A stretch of DNA of 64,000 bases from Syngnathus acus (Eukaryota; Chordata; Actinopteri; Syngnathiformes; Syngnathidae). The stretch spans positions 7,088,501 through 7,152,500 of the forward strand of contig NC_051101.1 in assembly GCF_901709675.1 (NCBI RefSeq), read 5' to 3'. The translations under genes and the position numbers were made by a program. The notes beneath the pieces are model-generated. The model made no database searches and had not been told where the DNA came from. It saw nothing but the letters and a program-made list of their open reading frames with translations. Below are positions 35,021-47,800 of the stretch, piece by piece (the stretch's first letter is position 1; each line of letters starts with the position of its first letter).

Positions 35021-38000
35021 ATGGCGTCTCCGCTCAAAGTTTGCATTGTCGGATCCGGAAACTGGTGAGTTTTTTAAATCGATTATAGCAATGATGATGA
35101 TGATAAAACTGTTTCAACGCGTTAGAATCAATGTGATTATTGTGATACGTTGCTTAAAATCTGTACGTGGGCTTCTTATATAATATGGAAGACGTGGCAG
35201 AAGTAAGTGGGCAGTCTACGGTATTGTAACACTGACAGGCAGGAAGGGGCTCAAGTACAGTAAGTACACAAAAACCTTTTAGCAGATGGCTGTGACGAGA
35301 TTGTATTAGATATGAAAGCATTTGTAGACATTTCCACTTTGCCAAATTATCGAATGGAATTGTGGACTAAAACAGTGGCAAACACGTCCTCTGCTTTGTT
35401 TTTTAGGGGCTCAGCCATTGCTAGGATCATTGGAAATAATGCCAGGTCACTGCAGCGTTTTGCAACCACAGTGAAGATGTGGGTGTTTGAAGAAAATATT
35501 AATGGCCGAAAACTCACTGACATTATAAACACTGAGCATGAGAATGTCAAGTACCTGCCTGGATACAAACTGCCGGATAATGTGGTAAGAAAATGGCTTT
35601 CATTTGAAAATCTCTCCTCAGAATACCTCCTAACAATCCCAATTTATGCTTAAGCTAAAGTGTGGTTCCTTGCACTAATCACACATCTCATTTTTCACCT
35701 CCTAACTATCAAATCACTGCATTTCTTTTCATGTTTCTATGTTGGCAGGTGGCTGTTCCTCAGCTCCGTGATGCTGCCGAGGGAGCAGACCTTCTGGTGT
35801 TTGTGGTGCCCCACCAGTTCATCAGAAAACTGTGTGATGAATTGATGGGCTGCGTTCCAACCAAAGCTCGGGGAATCACACTAATAAAGGTAAGAGATAT
35901 AGTCGTTAATACTAAATTTCCAAGAGCTCAGCACACCCGCTGACGGTGTGCTTTTGATTCAAACATCAGCTCCTCAACAACAGCCTGGAGTGTTGCAAAA
36001 TGTGTGAGCTTGGCACATTCCATGGAGTGAGTGTTAATTTCATACACTGCTGGACAAATGCTGATGCTCTCACACAAGATGCGAACAGGCTAATTTGCTA
36101 AATTGTAGGGCTAGGTTAGAAGTATGCAAGGAGTCCGTGCCAATCTGTTTAGAAGTGAGAAAAGAAAAATACTCTGGATTGTTCACTGAAAGATTTATGC
36201 CGTTTAAAATCAGTGGGCTTTTTTATTTATTTTAATTATTATTGCAAGTGATCAGTGGTGTGGCTGGTTGAACGAAACAAAGCAACAATAAGAACTCCGA
36301 GACAATTCAGAATTGATGATGAAATCTGACACTGCACAATCGCTACTCTTATCATTATATCTAATTAAGTTTATGAAATGGCATTCATCAGATTTTGTTG
36401 TGTTCAACGCACATATAAATCTTTGGGCTTTAACTACACATACAAAAGCCCCTAATTTCTCTCTGACGTGACAGGCTGTCTACATTTTGATCAGGGACGT
36501 GTTTGAGCTATTACCGGTATCTACATTTTCATGCTGCATTGATGACTGAGACTGAGATGAAAGCCAAGACAACACTTAGGCAAACAAGGTTTGCGTGTGT
36601 GTGCATGCGTGCAAGAGAGAGAGAATTTCACACGCTATCCTGGTTAAAAAAGGCTTCTTAAAAAATTATGGACAGAATCATTAATTGGAGAGCCAGATTA
36701 GTAATAGTTTCACTTGTAGTTGCTGGAGCACTACAAACTTGATAGTGCACCGAATTTTTTTAATTTTCTTTTTTTTTTTATAAATCCCTTTCAACAAGAA
36801 CAATTGCATAACGTAGCCCAGTAACATTTGAAATAATGCTTTATGAGCAATGAGACATGACATGCTTTTTTTTTCAGGGCATAGATGAAGGTCCTGAGGG
36901 CCTCAAGCTGATATCTGACATCATTAGAGAGAAGATGGGCATTGATGTCAGTGTTCTCATGGGTGCAAACATTGCCAATGAAGTAGCAGCTGAGAAGTTC
37001 TGCGAAACCACTATCGGTGAACAAAACAAATGGGATTACAGAATTTAGACTACGTGAATACTTTTCTAGCCAGTTGACATCATTGTATGTTTGTGTTTAC
37101 CGGATATGCAGGCAGTAAAATTCTGGAGAATGGGCAACTTTTCAAAGAGCTCCTGCAGACTCCCAACTTCCGGATCACAGTGGTGGATGATGCAGATACT
37201 GTGGAGTTGTGCGGAGCTTTGAAGGTACTCTACATAAGTTCTCCGTCATTCAATTATGTTTAAAAGTAATGACTTGGATCAAGCTGCACCATGACTGCAC
37301 CACCTCATTTCCAAGGGGTCTGTAGGAAGCCTTTTTTTTTTTTTTTTTTTTTTTGCAGTGTTCACATCTGCTGACTAATGGCTCTGAGTTTGTTTGGAGG
37401 ATGAGAAATGTGACAGCAGCCTTAGTGTTTCCCATTCTCTGTCCATCCATTATCTATAGCTGGACCATATCCACTGGCACCAAACACCGCATTGCATCAA
37501 CCCTCCATTAAAAAAAATATATAAATAATAATTCTTTGAAGCTTGTCAGGTTGCTAGAAGATAAGCAATCTTACAAAGGATCACATAGACTTTTCACCAG
37601 CAACCAACCCATACATAACCTGGTATAAGTGATCTTATATACTGCTCAAAACATAAAGGGAACACTTGACTGTAAACTAATCAGATAGTTCTTTTGTCTT
37701 CTGGGTCAGAACATTGTGGCGGTGGGTGCAGGTTTCTGCGATGGACTGCGTTGCGGCGACAACACCAAGGCGGCCGTGATTCGTCTAGGCCTGATGGAAA
37801 TGATAGCTTTCGCCAAACTCTTCTCTAAGGATGACACGGTTTCCACAGCAACCTTCTTGGAGAGTTGCGGTGTCGCCGACCTTATCACGACCTGCTACGG
37901 CGGCCGCAACCGACGGGTGGCAGAGGCTTTTGCCACGACAGGGAAGGTACAAGAAGATATAAAACTGGTGAATGTTTGACATGGAAGTAGTGAATGACTT

Positions 38001-38949
38001 TCAACTATCTCTCCCTTGCCGACCACACTTTCTAAGACCATTGAGGAACTGGAGAAGGAGATGCTGAATGGTCAGAAGCTCCAAGGTCCTGCCACCTCAG
38101 CTGAGGTTTACCACATACTCAAGCAGAAGGGACTGGTGGACAAGTTAGTTTGCATCTTTTTTCCTGTATCGATCATTAGTATTGAACTGTCCTTTGCAAA
38201 TTTGATCATGTAATTACCAGTATCCAGGAGAGTTCTTACTTGGTCCTTAACACCAAGAAATAGCTGATGCCAAAGTGTAAACGGAATGAACACACAACAG
38301 CAATCTTTAATTTTGCCATTTTTAGCTGTAAAAAAAGAATATTTTGTCCATAATAAATTTGATAACTTAATTATTTTTTATGTACAATGAACAACTTTAA
38401 AAATGCAGTATGCCACTTGCGGTTGACTAAAAATGACATCACATGTGCTCAGGACTCAGGTATCAACCAATAACGGCTCATGTGACATTCCTAAGATGCA
38501 GCCTAAACCATGGCTTGTTATTTTTAGCTATGACTGTTCCCTAAAAAATTCCACCTGTTGTTGAACCTAACCCTTCATAAATATTACTAAATATACCATT
38601 TGTGCTAGACAAAAAAAACGAGAGCGGATTCGGAATCAGTGCAAAGAAGTCATCTAGAAAACTGAACTTGCATCTCTGGTTAAAAAATGTAGTAACATTT
38701 TCTTGATATCTTTGTGACAATTAAAATTTTGGGTGCAATTTCACATTGGACCGCCACAATTGTTTTAGCCAGAGACATACAGTGCCTTTTACTGTTGCTG
38801 TTTTTCATTCTGTTTAGATATGCAATCTAACTCTTTTGTCCTCTTTCCCAAGGTTTCCTCTTTTTTCAGCGGTCTATCACATTTGTTTTGAGGGCAAACC
38901 AGTCCAGGAAATGATCTCTTGTCTGCAGAGCCACCCAGAGCACATGTGA
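35021..38949 (+). CDS. gpd1l: Glycerol-3-phosphate dehydrogenase 1-like protein
   Basis: Cytosolic NAD-dependent glycerol-3-phosphate dehydrogenase (DHAP + NADH to sn-glycerol-3-phosphate). In mammals GPD1L also modulates the cardiac sodium channel. Eight coding exons: 35021-35064, 35407-35584, 35749-35889, 36878-37016, 37112-37224, 37710-37946, 38037-38143, 38853-38949. They sum to 1056 nt, 351 aa, the same as human GPD1L. N-terminal Rossmann motif VGSGNWGSA at residues 10-18, [25 protein letters not shown], and the catalytic lysine at the end of exon 5 (GALK, residue 205), followed by [43 protein letters not shown] and the C-terminal LQSHPEHM support gpd1l rather than gpd1. A likely poly(A) signal AATAAA is at 39991-39996, giving a 3' UTR of about 1 kb. 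Confidence 0.96.
37332..37354 (+). repeat. Poly(T) tract in gpd1l intron 5
   Basis: Run of 23 T, followed by GCAG. It resembles a strong polypyrimidine tract plus acceptor, but the downstream sequence is not coding for gpd1l. Confidence 0.9.
38395..38525. repeat. Dispersed repeat of unknown family, copy B
   Basis: In gpd1l intron 7. 'gccacttgcggttgactaaaaatgacatcac' and 'ctcaggtatcaaccaataacggctcatgtgac' are close to blocks in 61960-62035 and 7650-7760, in the same order. Confidence 0.6.
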
Positions 38950-41073
38950 CAACTGGCATGATAAAGCCACGGTCCTTTGTTGTGCTAAAATGAAAGTAAC
39001 AAAAGTATGTTCAAAATTTGCACTCTGTTGTAATTTGATCAAATAGTGTATATTCCACTTCATTGGCTGAGGGATCTTATACTTATAATGAAGGATACAT
39101 TTTTTTTGTTATGCAAAGAAGTGGACACATGAAGGACTAAAGATGGTAACAATGGAAATCAATCGCATGAGTACATATGAAGCTTGACTAACAGACGACA
39201 AAACTACAGATTCGGTTTGCTTTTTGTTTTTGTGAAACATATTTACTTCTTTTTGTAACAAATATTTTTTACGCATTTTGTGCATCCTTGCAAGAGGTAT
39301 TGGGACTAAAATAATACAAACATTTGTCAGTATGCTGCAGTAAGGTTTATTAGTTTTCATTTTTGTAGCATCATTCAAATCCACTTTTTGTTTAGAGATG
39401 AGAGTTTCTTTAAGCACAAATCGTCAGTTATGACTTCCAGTACAATTCTCAAATACTCAGGTCTGGATGAAAGCTATAAAACCTCAGTCTTTGGTTCACT
39501 GACTAAAAATGAAGCATTTAAAAGCTTGTTTTGTAAAAAGGCATTGTCATCATAAATCCTTCACAATCTGTACACTTCCAAATGTATCTTTAAATCATTT
39601 TGTTCCAGAATTTTCAGGTCTACCAGCACCGCTAATGCACAAACTCTTCTGTTTAAGGCCATTAATGCACCAGCTCTTAATCCACTGCCATGCAGATGGT
39701 GCATAGTTATTTTCTGGATGTATTTTGTTAGTGTGCTGATCTGAATAACGTCAAAGAAGCCATTTTGATATCAAAGGAGATATTATGTATGATCTGTCTC
39801 ATTAGGATCTGTATTTATTTGCCTTTACTGCTTCTCGGGAAATCAGTGTTTCAATGTTGCCTGGTGTAAAATCCATCTTAACAACAAAAAATACAGTACC
39901 ACTTGTTATTGATTCAACTTTTGCCTTTATTACAGAAATGTTCTCGAGATTTTATTTTTCAATAGTTTCTCTGGCCATGTATATGTGCAGAATAAAATGT
40001 ACAAATGTATCACGTGTATAGTTTGTCTTTTTTTTAAACTAATTCATTTGATTAGGAAAAATGTATCCATTTTACTTGCGGTGACGTCCACAACAGATTA
40101 CTTCTTTTAACATGCTACATCATTCAAACTGTAGTCAATGCAAAAAGATTTAGGTCTGTGTAACAATGTAATGTTAATTGTTGACAATTGGTAAGCACTG
40201 TCGCACTTTGATGGTAGTAATTTGCCCAAATCTTTCATCACGTATTTGCACGAGAATTTGTCTTAAAACTTCTTTTATTTTTTCCGTCCAAACATGCTTT
40301 TAATCACAGTGGGGTTGAAAAAAGTTCAGAACCATTGACGCAGTGAACTCCATGGGCGAAGGCTCCTCCAGTCCAGCTGAGGGCACTAAAGAGCAAATAT
40401 ATGACCAATGAAGAAGAAGACCGAAGACTCCAACCAGTCCAGCAGGCAGCTCCCATGAGCCCCAGGCAAGGTAAACAGTTATCAGCTGGAATAACGGCAG
40501 TACAGTACTTACCTCTTCAAGTCTTTCACTTTAATGCCAGTTTACTCATTAACTGTGTCTTTTGCAATAATAAGGATTTAATGTTCTCACAGCTAGCCAT
40601 GTTATTGAAGCTCATAGCACCCATGATTTACTTGCAGGAATGACAATCGCTCTTATGACGTAATTGTTATTGTTTTGACGTAGTTGTTTTGACTGGACTG
40701 ATCATGTATGATATGCATTTATTGTGGTGTGTTTAAGAATGGTCAAACGTAATTTGTTACCTCATCTCGTCAATGTATGATATAATTTGGTAATGATCAA
40801 CTTACACAATGCATTTTTGCAATGCCTTTTTTCCTTCTCATCTTTTAATAAATTGTGGAGGAATGTCCTGTGGTTGCTCATGGTACTGTTGGGCCATATT
40901 TTCACCACTTGATGATAACTGTCTTTATCCCTTTGACGTATTCCACTGTATATTTAATGTCTTGGGGGGAAGAATTGCCCCTCTTGTTTTTAATGTACGG
41001 TAACATAAACCTTGATTTTGAACAGGGTTGTGCAGACTTTTTATGTTCACTGTACTGTCACTTTTGATGGCAG
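38950..41073. other. gpd1l 3' UTR and intergenic region up to tcaim
   Basis: 38950 to about 40010 is probably gpd1l 3' UTR (AATAAA 39991-39996). The rest leads to a tcaim 5' UTR exon ending at the GTAAAC donor at 40471. No other gene seen. Confidence 0.6.
40401..40470 (+). promoter_or_regulatory. Probable tcaim 5' UTR exon with an upstream ORF
   Basis: The segment ends in a good GTAAAC donor at 40471 and can splice to the acceptor before 41074 (GGCAG). An ATG at 40401 (TNEEEDRRLQPVQQAAPM...) would then read on into 41074 and hit TGA at about 41104, before the main ATG at 41141. It is therefore a ~33-codon uORF rather than the protein start. The exon's 5' limit is unknown. Confidence 0.45.
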
Positions 41074-41140
41074 GACTACTGATGGAGCGATTGCTGGGAT
41101 CATGAACTAAAGTTCATCTGACCACAGCACAGCATTAACT

Positions 41141-43997
41141 ATGTCTGTCCACTGCCTCCTGCGCTGCACCATCAGGTAACTCTGAGTGACTCAGCTCCAG
41201 AACAACAAGATTTAAAACGAAGGTTTGGGTAATAGTAGTGATTAAATTACAGTTACAGTTGGGATGACTGTTTTTCGAAGGAAAAATATACAGCATGTGT
41301 TCAGTATTTCTATGCTACTTGTTGAAAATGTTTCTCTTCTGTAGGCTGGAAAGAAAACATGTAGCCACACATTTGTTCCTGCAGCGAGCTCTGTCTGGAG
41401 CGGACGCCGTCAATGCTCTCAGACCATTTTACTTTGCCGTCCATCCTGACTTCTTTGGCCAGTATCCCATGGAGCGGGTAAGTCAGTCATTTTCACGTTC
41501 ACAATTTTACATTTCCTTGACTGTGCAACAAATACATAGTGATGTGTTTGATGGACTTATGTGCCCGTGTAGTTTTCTTAATAATTGTGCTTCATGGATC
41601 ATCACTCTGCTTTTGAGGTTGTTTATAGGTTTGATGCGATTTACAGGAAGTGAATGAAAATTCCTTAAAGAGGTTAAATGGCTATTTGGAAAGTCTTCTG
41701 AAACCGGGCTTGCGTTCAGTTCAACCAACGAGGCTCACCTTTTATGTGAGAGAGACGAAAGACAGCAGTGAGGCGCAGCAAGATCTCCTCACCTCAGGTA
41801 CAGATCAGATTTTATACAGTAATATTTCCCACAATAACTATCTATGTTGTTTCTATAGAAGCTTTCAACATTCTTACTTGGTTTAAGGGTTCCGTTCAGT
41901 GAGCTTTGTCTTGCATACCAACGATGTCCTGAGCACAGTGACGAATGTGTTAAAGTCCTGCAGTCTGCCCATGGAGCACATGAAGGAACTTGAAGCAGTT
42001 GCTAAATCTTCCCCAAGTCCAGCTGAAGCCGCCATTCCTTTCTACAGACCCATCAAGTGGGATAAGAGCTACTATACCTTCACTGGCTTCAGAGACCCTG
42101 AGGAGGAGCTGCAACAGGCCGCAAGAGTTCAGCCTACTCTCAAGTTAGTAACACTGGACTCACATTTCGCGATGGAGACATTTTTGTTCTATTTATTTGC
42201 TTGTGCATGCATAGTGGTTAATTTACATAAACTCACCCATGATTTGGCAATCTGGCACAATAGTGACATTAATATTGACTTAATATTAAAACATATTACT
42301 GATAAGTACTGTAATAGTTTTTGGCCATTTTTTCCACACTCTTCTTATTTAGACTGGAGGCTCAACATACAGACCTAAAGATGATACTAAATGTACATAG
42401 GATACGTTTTTTTTTTCTCTGGCAGTATATGGCTTCAAAACAATGAGCCAGAGGCGACGAAGAAGCACAATGATAGTCTTCCTCGAAGAGGAGAACTCAA
42501 ACGGTTGAAGGAGGAACTGTGCCGCAAATTTGCTCTGGCTGACATCAGGTACATCCAAACATTGAATACTTTTGAACTAATACAATGACAAAAGAGAGAC
42601 AGACAGCAGCCAAAACAAATTTTGAGTGTGCACCAGCCCTCGGCAGATTTTGTTTGTGTTGCCGGGTAACATCAGGTCCAATGTGCAGGTGGCAGCGCAG
42701 TTGGGGAGTGGCCCACAGGTGCGCTCAGCTTCAGAGTCTCAATCGACTGGCTGTGCAGAATCCAGAGGCCATGCGCAACCTACAAGGTAAAAACTGTCAT
42801 TGGGGCCGTGATCCGCTGATTCTATACGTTATTCATCTGCAAATTTGCTTATTAGTTGGCTTTTCTTTTTAACTTTCCCTCTAGTATTTGCTGGCAAAAT
42901 CACTTATTTTTGCACTTGTCTGATATAAAATACTGCTTTGGTGCCGTATTGTGGCATCTTAGTAACTGTGAATGCAGGAATTTTGCTGCCATCTTGCACA
43001 GGTCATTGATTTTTTTTTTTTTTTTTTTCCCTTCCACCTGACAATGAACAAACATCTCCATTTATTGTCCAGGTCATGCTGTTGTGTTTGCTGACCAATC
43101 AGGGATGAATGCCTCCGGCCATGTCATGCTGGGAACTATGGATGTTCACCATCAGTGGACCAAAGTATGTGCTTTCATATTCTTTGAGTCATGCTCAACC
43201 CCCCCCCCCCCCTTTTGTGTTCACATGACCAACTTTTGTGCCTCCCAGCTATTTCAACAGCTTCCCGCCTTCCACGTCCTCCAGCAGCAAACAGAGTGGC
43301 TCAAGGAGAGGATCAGTCTCCTCCTTGGTGGGACTCGGGTCATTCACGCCGAGAGGCTGGGACCGGTGGAGCCCATCACAGAGCTCTACAGCACCCTCAA
43401 CACCTTCCATAACAATCTGATATCACAGAGGCTTTGCCTACACCCCAGAAGCCTTGAGGGGCTCAACATGATATTGGAGAAGTACACTCCTCTTATTTGT
43501 TCACTTTGGTTTGGACTTTCTCAATGAAGAAGACATGATTTGTCTTTCTTATCATCAGAGGCCGCTCTAGTCCTAGTCTTCATAAGATGGGCCACTTCAT
43601 CATACCTGCCAACTGTGACCTGCCCAAGCTGCAGGTTTTCCTCCAGAGCCACGCACCTAATGCCAGACAACACACACAACGTAAAAAAATGTGAGTCATT
43701 CCTAACAAGAGAAGAAATCATTTTGGTTCATTAGGTGTGTTAACAGCCAACTACTTTGGATATATGTTCAGGCTGCAGGCAGAGGAAGAGGCTTTGATGA
43801 AAATGTGTCTCCAAAGTCTTTCTCTTCAGGGTCTTTCCAAAGAGCCCAGTGTCACCTCAAGCCAGATGATTCTTTGTTGTAAAAGGTTGTTGGAACTGCA
43901 TTCACCCCTCATGCTGGGTCTCCATATTTGTGTTTCTCACTTCTACTCAGTCATGCAGGACGGAGATCTTTGTATCCCCTGGGACTGGAAAGGTTGA
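41141..43997 (+). CDS. tcaim: T-cell activation inhibitor, mitochondrial (TCAIM)
   Basis: Mitochondrial protein of the DUF4460/DUF4461 type. In mammals it is linked to mitochondrial activity and restraint of T-cell activation; its biochemical activity is unclear. Ten coding exons: 41141-41175, 41345-41477, 41647-41797, 41888-42143, 42426-42548, 42689-42786, 43073-43164, 43249-43481, 43559-43690, 43772-43997. Matches: ALSGADAVNALRPFYFAVHPDFFGQ, PIKWDKSYYTFTGFRDPEE, RWQRSWGVAHRCAQL, SGMNASGHVMLGTMDVHH, and HICVSHFYSVMQDGDLCIPW at the C-terminus. The N-terminus (MSVHCLLRCTIRLERKHV) is Arg-rich with no acid until the second exon, compatible with a mitochondrial presequence. The donor after 43690 (GTGAGT) was preferred to an earlier GTAAAA because only it keeps the frame. 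AATAAA at 44289-44294. Confidence 0.93.
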
Positions 43998-44876
43998 ACC
44001 GGACGAGGTTCAATCAGTCCACAAGGTATCTTTTGCAGTTCAGTTTGTACCCAGTTAGAAATATTTTGTGGCAGTTTACTAATGTGAACCGACAAGAGTT
44101 TGGTCCTCAACAAGAGTTTGTGGAGGAACAATATTGTTTGTAATAATGGTTAGTCGCTGCACAGTGGGAATGAAGGATGAATCCGTTCGATACTGTATTT
44201 AAAAAAAAAAAGAGGAATCGTTTGCTACTAAGCACTTTATTCACTAAAAATGACCAAATACAGAATCCCTATCAATGCTTAAACTGTAAATAAAGCATGG
44301 CCATTACGTTACTTGCGTATTTGGGGAAATATAACGGCCACTAAACGAATAATGGTTGTGTTCAGGTGGGATTAGTCAAGTTAATGTAAACTCAACAGTT
44401 AGGTCACGTTCTAATTTGACTCGCGTACACGCGGCTCATCCTTTGACACACTTTTTTGGACACACGTGGCAGTGAATTGTTCCCTCTGTTGTGCATTTCT
44501 TTTTGTGGAATTTTGTTTTTTAACCAAAATAAAGGTTCCTTTTTTAACTTATGTTGTTTAGGACTAGCTAATGACTCATTTTCGCCCACTCATCCACACA
44601 GTCTTGCAATATGGAGACAGAATAACACTGTAAAACATTATTAAGAGTCATACATCATATAGTAAATTAAATTTTATTTTTTCATTCAGGCCTACTGGCA
44701 AAATGAATTTAAAATGAGGATGACCTCAGCAGGTCTCAATTCATAATCACTTCTCACATCAGTCAGACTTGCATTTCATACCGCTCCCAATGCCGAGGCA
44801 GGAAGCAGAATAAATATCAAGGCTCCTTAGAGTGCTTGTGTCTGTGGTCTAATGGGTTCAAAGCGAGTTGGAAGGC
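43998..44876. other. Convergent 3' ends of tcaim and cnot10
   Basis: 880 bp between the two stop codons. AATAAA at 44289-44294 serves tcaim, and TTTATT at 44673-44678 (AATAAA on minus) serves cnot10. That leaves about 380 bp between the two cleavage areas. No other gene seen. Confidence 0.7.
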
Positions 44877-47800
44877 TCATTTACGTTGGACTTGTGTGAA
44901 CGGTGAGGGAAGTTGGATCGGCTGCATGAGTTTCTTGCCGGAATCTGGTGACACCCTCTGGACCGCCGCGGGTAGCAGCTGGTTGCGTTTGATGATCTGC
45001 AAGGCCAGCTGAGTGTTTCCTGAAGAAACAACTTACCATTAATGTCACTTTTTGATAATGAATGCCAACTGCTGAAAGCAATGACTATTTTGACGTAAAG
45101 CCAACAGCTTCATGATTGGAGGTGCCAACTAACCGTTTTGTAGCTCCAAGTAGACTCCCAACAAGATGGCTTCAGGTGGAATCTCCTTCGTATTCACCAT
45201 GGATGCAGCCTGAGAAAAACAAAAGACGTGTAGTGAAGTCTAATAGTGGAAGAACAAAACTCGTTGAGAAAAAAAATAATCTGAACAATGGGAAACAATA
45301 CTACAGTGTTAATAGTACAGAGACATTGGGGAATATAATATCAAACACTGGGCACACAAAATTAACTATACAGAGTCACTCAGTGATTAAGAAATGAATC
45401 CATGTAAGCAAAAATCTTTTTTTTTGTGTTGAAGAAATATGTCAAGGACCAATTGATGCCATGTGACCGCTGAGCATGCTTACAAGGTTACCTGTTGAAG
45501 GCACTTGCGGGCTTTGTCATATTCGCTTCGTAAGCAGTACGCGCTTCCTAGGTTGAAGAGCATCATGGCCCGAGCTGACGTTACATTGCTGGGATAACAG
45601 AGCGGGGTCAGCTTGCCTGCTGCAAACAGAAAATGCACAGACAATGAGCAAAAAAATGTTTTACACTCGAATATTTAAGATGAGCATACTATGTCAGTGC
45701 CAGATGCTGCTATTCATCATTATTCATAAACTATGCACAGTCAGCATTGGTTTAGGATTTGCTTGGGTAACTGTTGGAATAAAATGAACTTACAAGATTC
45801 AACAGGTTCATCTCCTTTATCAGAACCTGCTAAGAAAAACAAAATGCACTTCAATTAATCATTGCAAAACCTTTTCCGACATTCATATAAATAACCTGTA
45901 CAATTCAAATAAAAAGAATTGTTTTCAAGGGATGTAAAGACTGTGATTAGATCCATTTTGGAGGCCATAGACCTCCTTCAGGCTAGAAAATTGCACTTCA
46001 ACCTAAGATGTTCGAAGCTATTGTCTGAACACTCAATTTTGCTTCCAACTCTGCTTAAGCAAAAACCAGCAGACCTGGGTCTTGCTCACTGGTCAGCACC
46101 CCGATTGACACGTCGATGACATTCTCCGGGTTGAGGTGCGCGATGGCATCGGAGATCCTGTCCAACGAAATGAGGGCCTCAGCCGCGTACAGGTGACCGA
46201 GGAACCTGAAGGCAGCAAAGATACAAGTTAACTGATTCCAATCATCAGGTAGCCATAGAGATCAAGAAGCACTTTAAGAGAACTTACTTGAGTGACCCTG
46301 ACACCTTGGTTTGATGCAACAGTTTCTCAGCATGGTTTAAAGCCATCAGGTTGTCTCCTAGTGCTAAGGCCACATAGGCACTACATGCCAAGATGGAGCA
46401 TCTGAAGATTGAACAAAACATTACAATTACATATAAGGTACAGATATGAGGTTCCAAGTAAACATGGTGATGCTGTATTTAGTTATTATGCTGAACACAG
46501 ATGTAGTCGGCTACCAAGCTGCTTTGTCTTGTCTTGCTGAATTTGCCTACGCAGCCCTTGAAAGGTGGAGACATGGCAGTTGAATTACCTGAGGTTTTCA
46601 ACTTCCTGTTTTCTGAGAGGAGACGATGGCGCCGCAGAGAGTAACCTGTCGGCCTCCTGACCTTTCCCACTGAAAAATAGATGACGGTCATCAGAGCACG
46701 TGAAAGGAAATTGACAAACATACAGCAGGAGTGACACAAAGCATCAAAAGCCATTCAGCATTTTTTTTTTTTTATTTAAATTGAAAATTGTATGAGTGCA
46801 CAGGTCAGACCTGCAGGCATCACTGTTCTCGCTGCCACTCTCGGTGCTTCCTGACTGACTTGAGTTCTTGGAGCTGTTCTCCATCTTGACGTCCTGCTGT
46901 TGGTGTTCAGGCAGCAACAGCAGAGAGTTCCTCAGACAAATGGCAGCAAACTCCATACTTGCCACTGGAATGGCTGCTGATTGGCCCTCACTGCAAGACA
47001 GACACACGGAGCAATTTAGGAAAGCACAAGAAAGCTCAGCAGGAAAATTGTGCTCAAATAGTTTTATTGTATGCTATGATGAAAGACGAGCAATAGTACT
47101 AACCTGTAAATAGTGTTCTGCATGGACTGGGATGCCAAGACGATCTTGCGATGGTATCCCTGTCCCACAATTGACTGAACGATGCCTTTTTTACAAGGTA
47201 AACCTTTGCTCTCCTGTTCTGAACCCTACAAACAAACAGTAAAAACAGTGCTAAAAATTTGGGGGAATTCAAATGTATTACAAAAACATTGCAGCATGAG
47301 AGTCAGCAAGAGATTATGTAGATTTGATTTGACATACCCCTTTATTAGCAGAGATGCAACACTCTGCGAGCCGCAGCCAAAGTCGAGGATTGGAATGGTA
47401 AACCTGCACCGCCTCAATCAGACACTCGAAGGCGGCCAGAGGCCTGCCGATGTGCAGCAACTGGATGCCGCAGTTGTATAGAAGTTCATAGCGTTTGTTG
47501 GCTAGTAGAGCACACATGGGGATACCTGCGAATTTCTTAGCTGCAAAGTAGAAGAAAGGGCAGAAGAAAACGTAAGCGCGTCCCTATACTATTACGTACA
47601 GAATCACTGACTTTCTTTGACTCACCTTGTCCGTTGCCACCATCTCCGAGCTGTGCACACGTATGGTCATTTTCTTGCAATGCCTTCTTGAAGTAGAAAA
47701 TTCCGAGGTTATGTTTCCCCATTGCAAAGTGAATGCAGCCAAGATTGTTCCAGAACATACAACGGACACATTCACCTGGGTGGGTCAAGACACAATTCAC

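Noticed and set aside
43199-43212. Poly(C) run before tcaim exon 8 as a frameshift or assembly break
   Set aside because: It lies in an intron, 36 bp before a normal acceptor, and the tcaim frame is intact on both sides.
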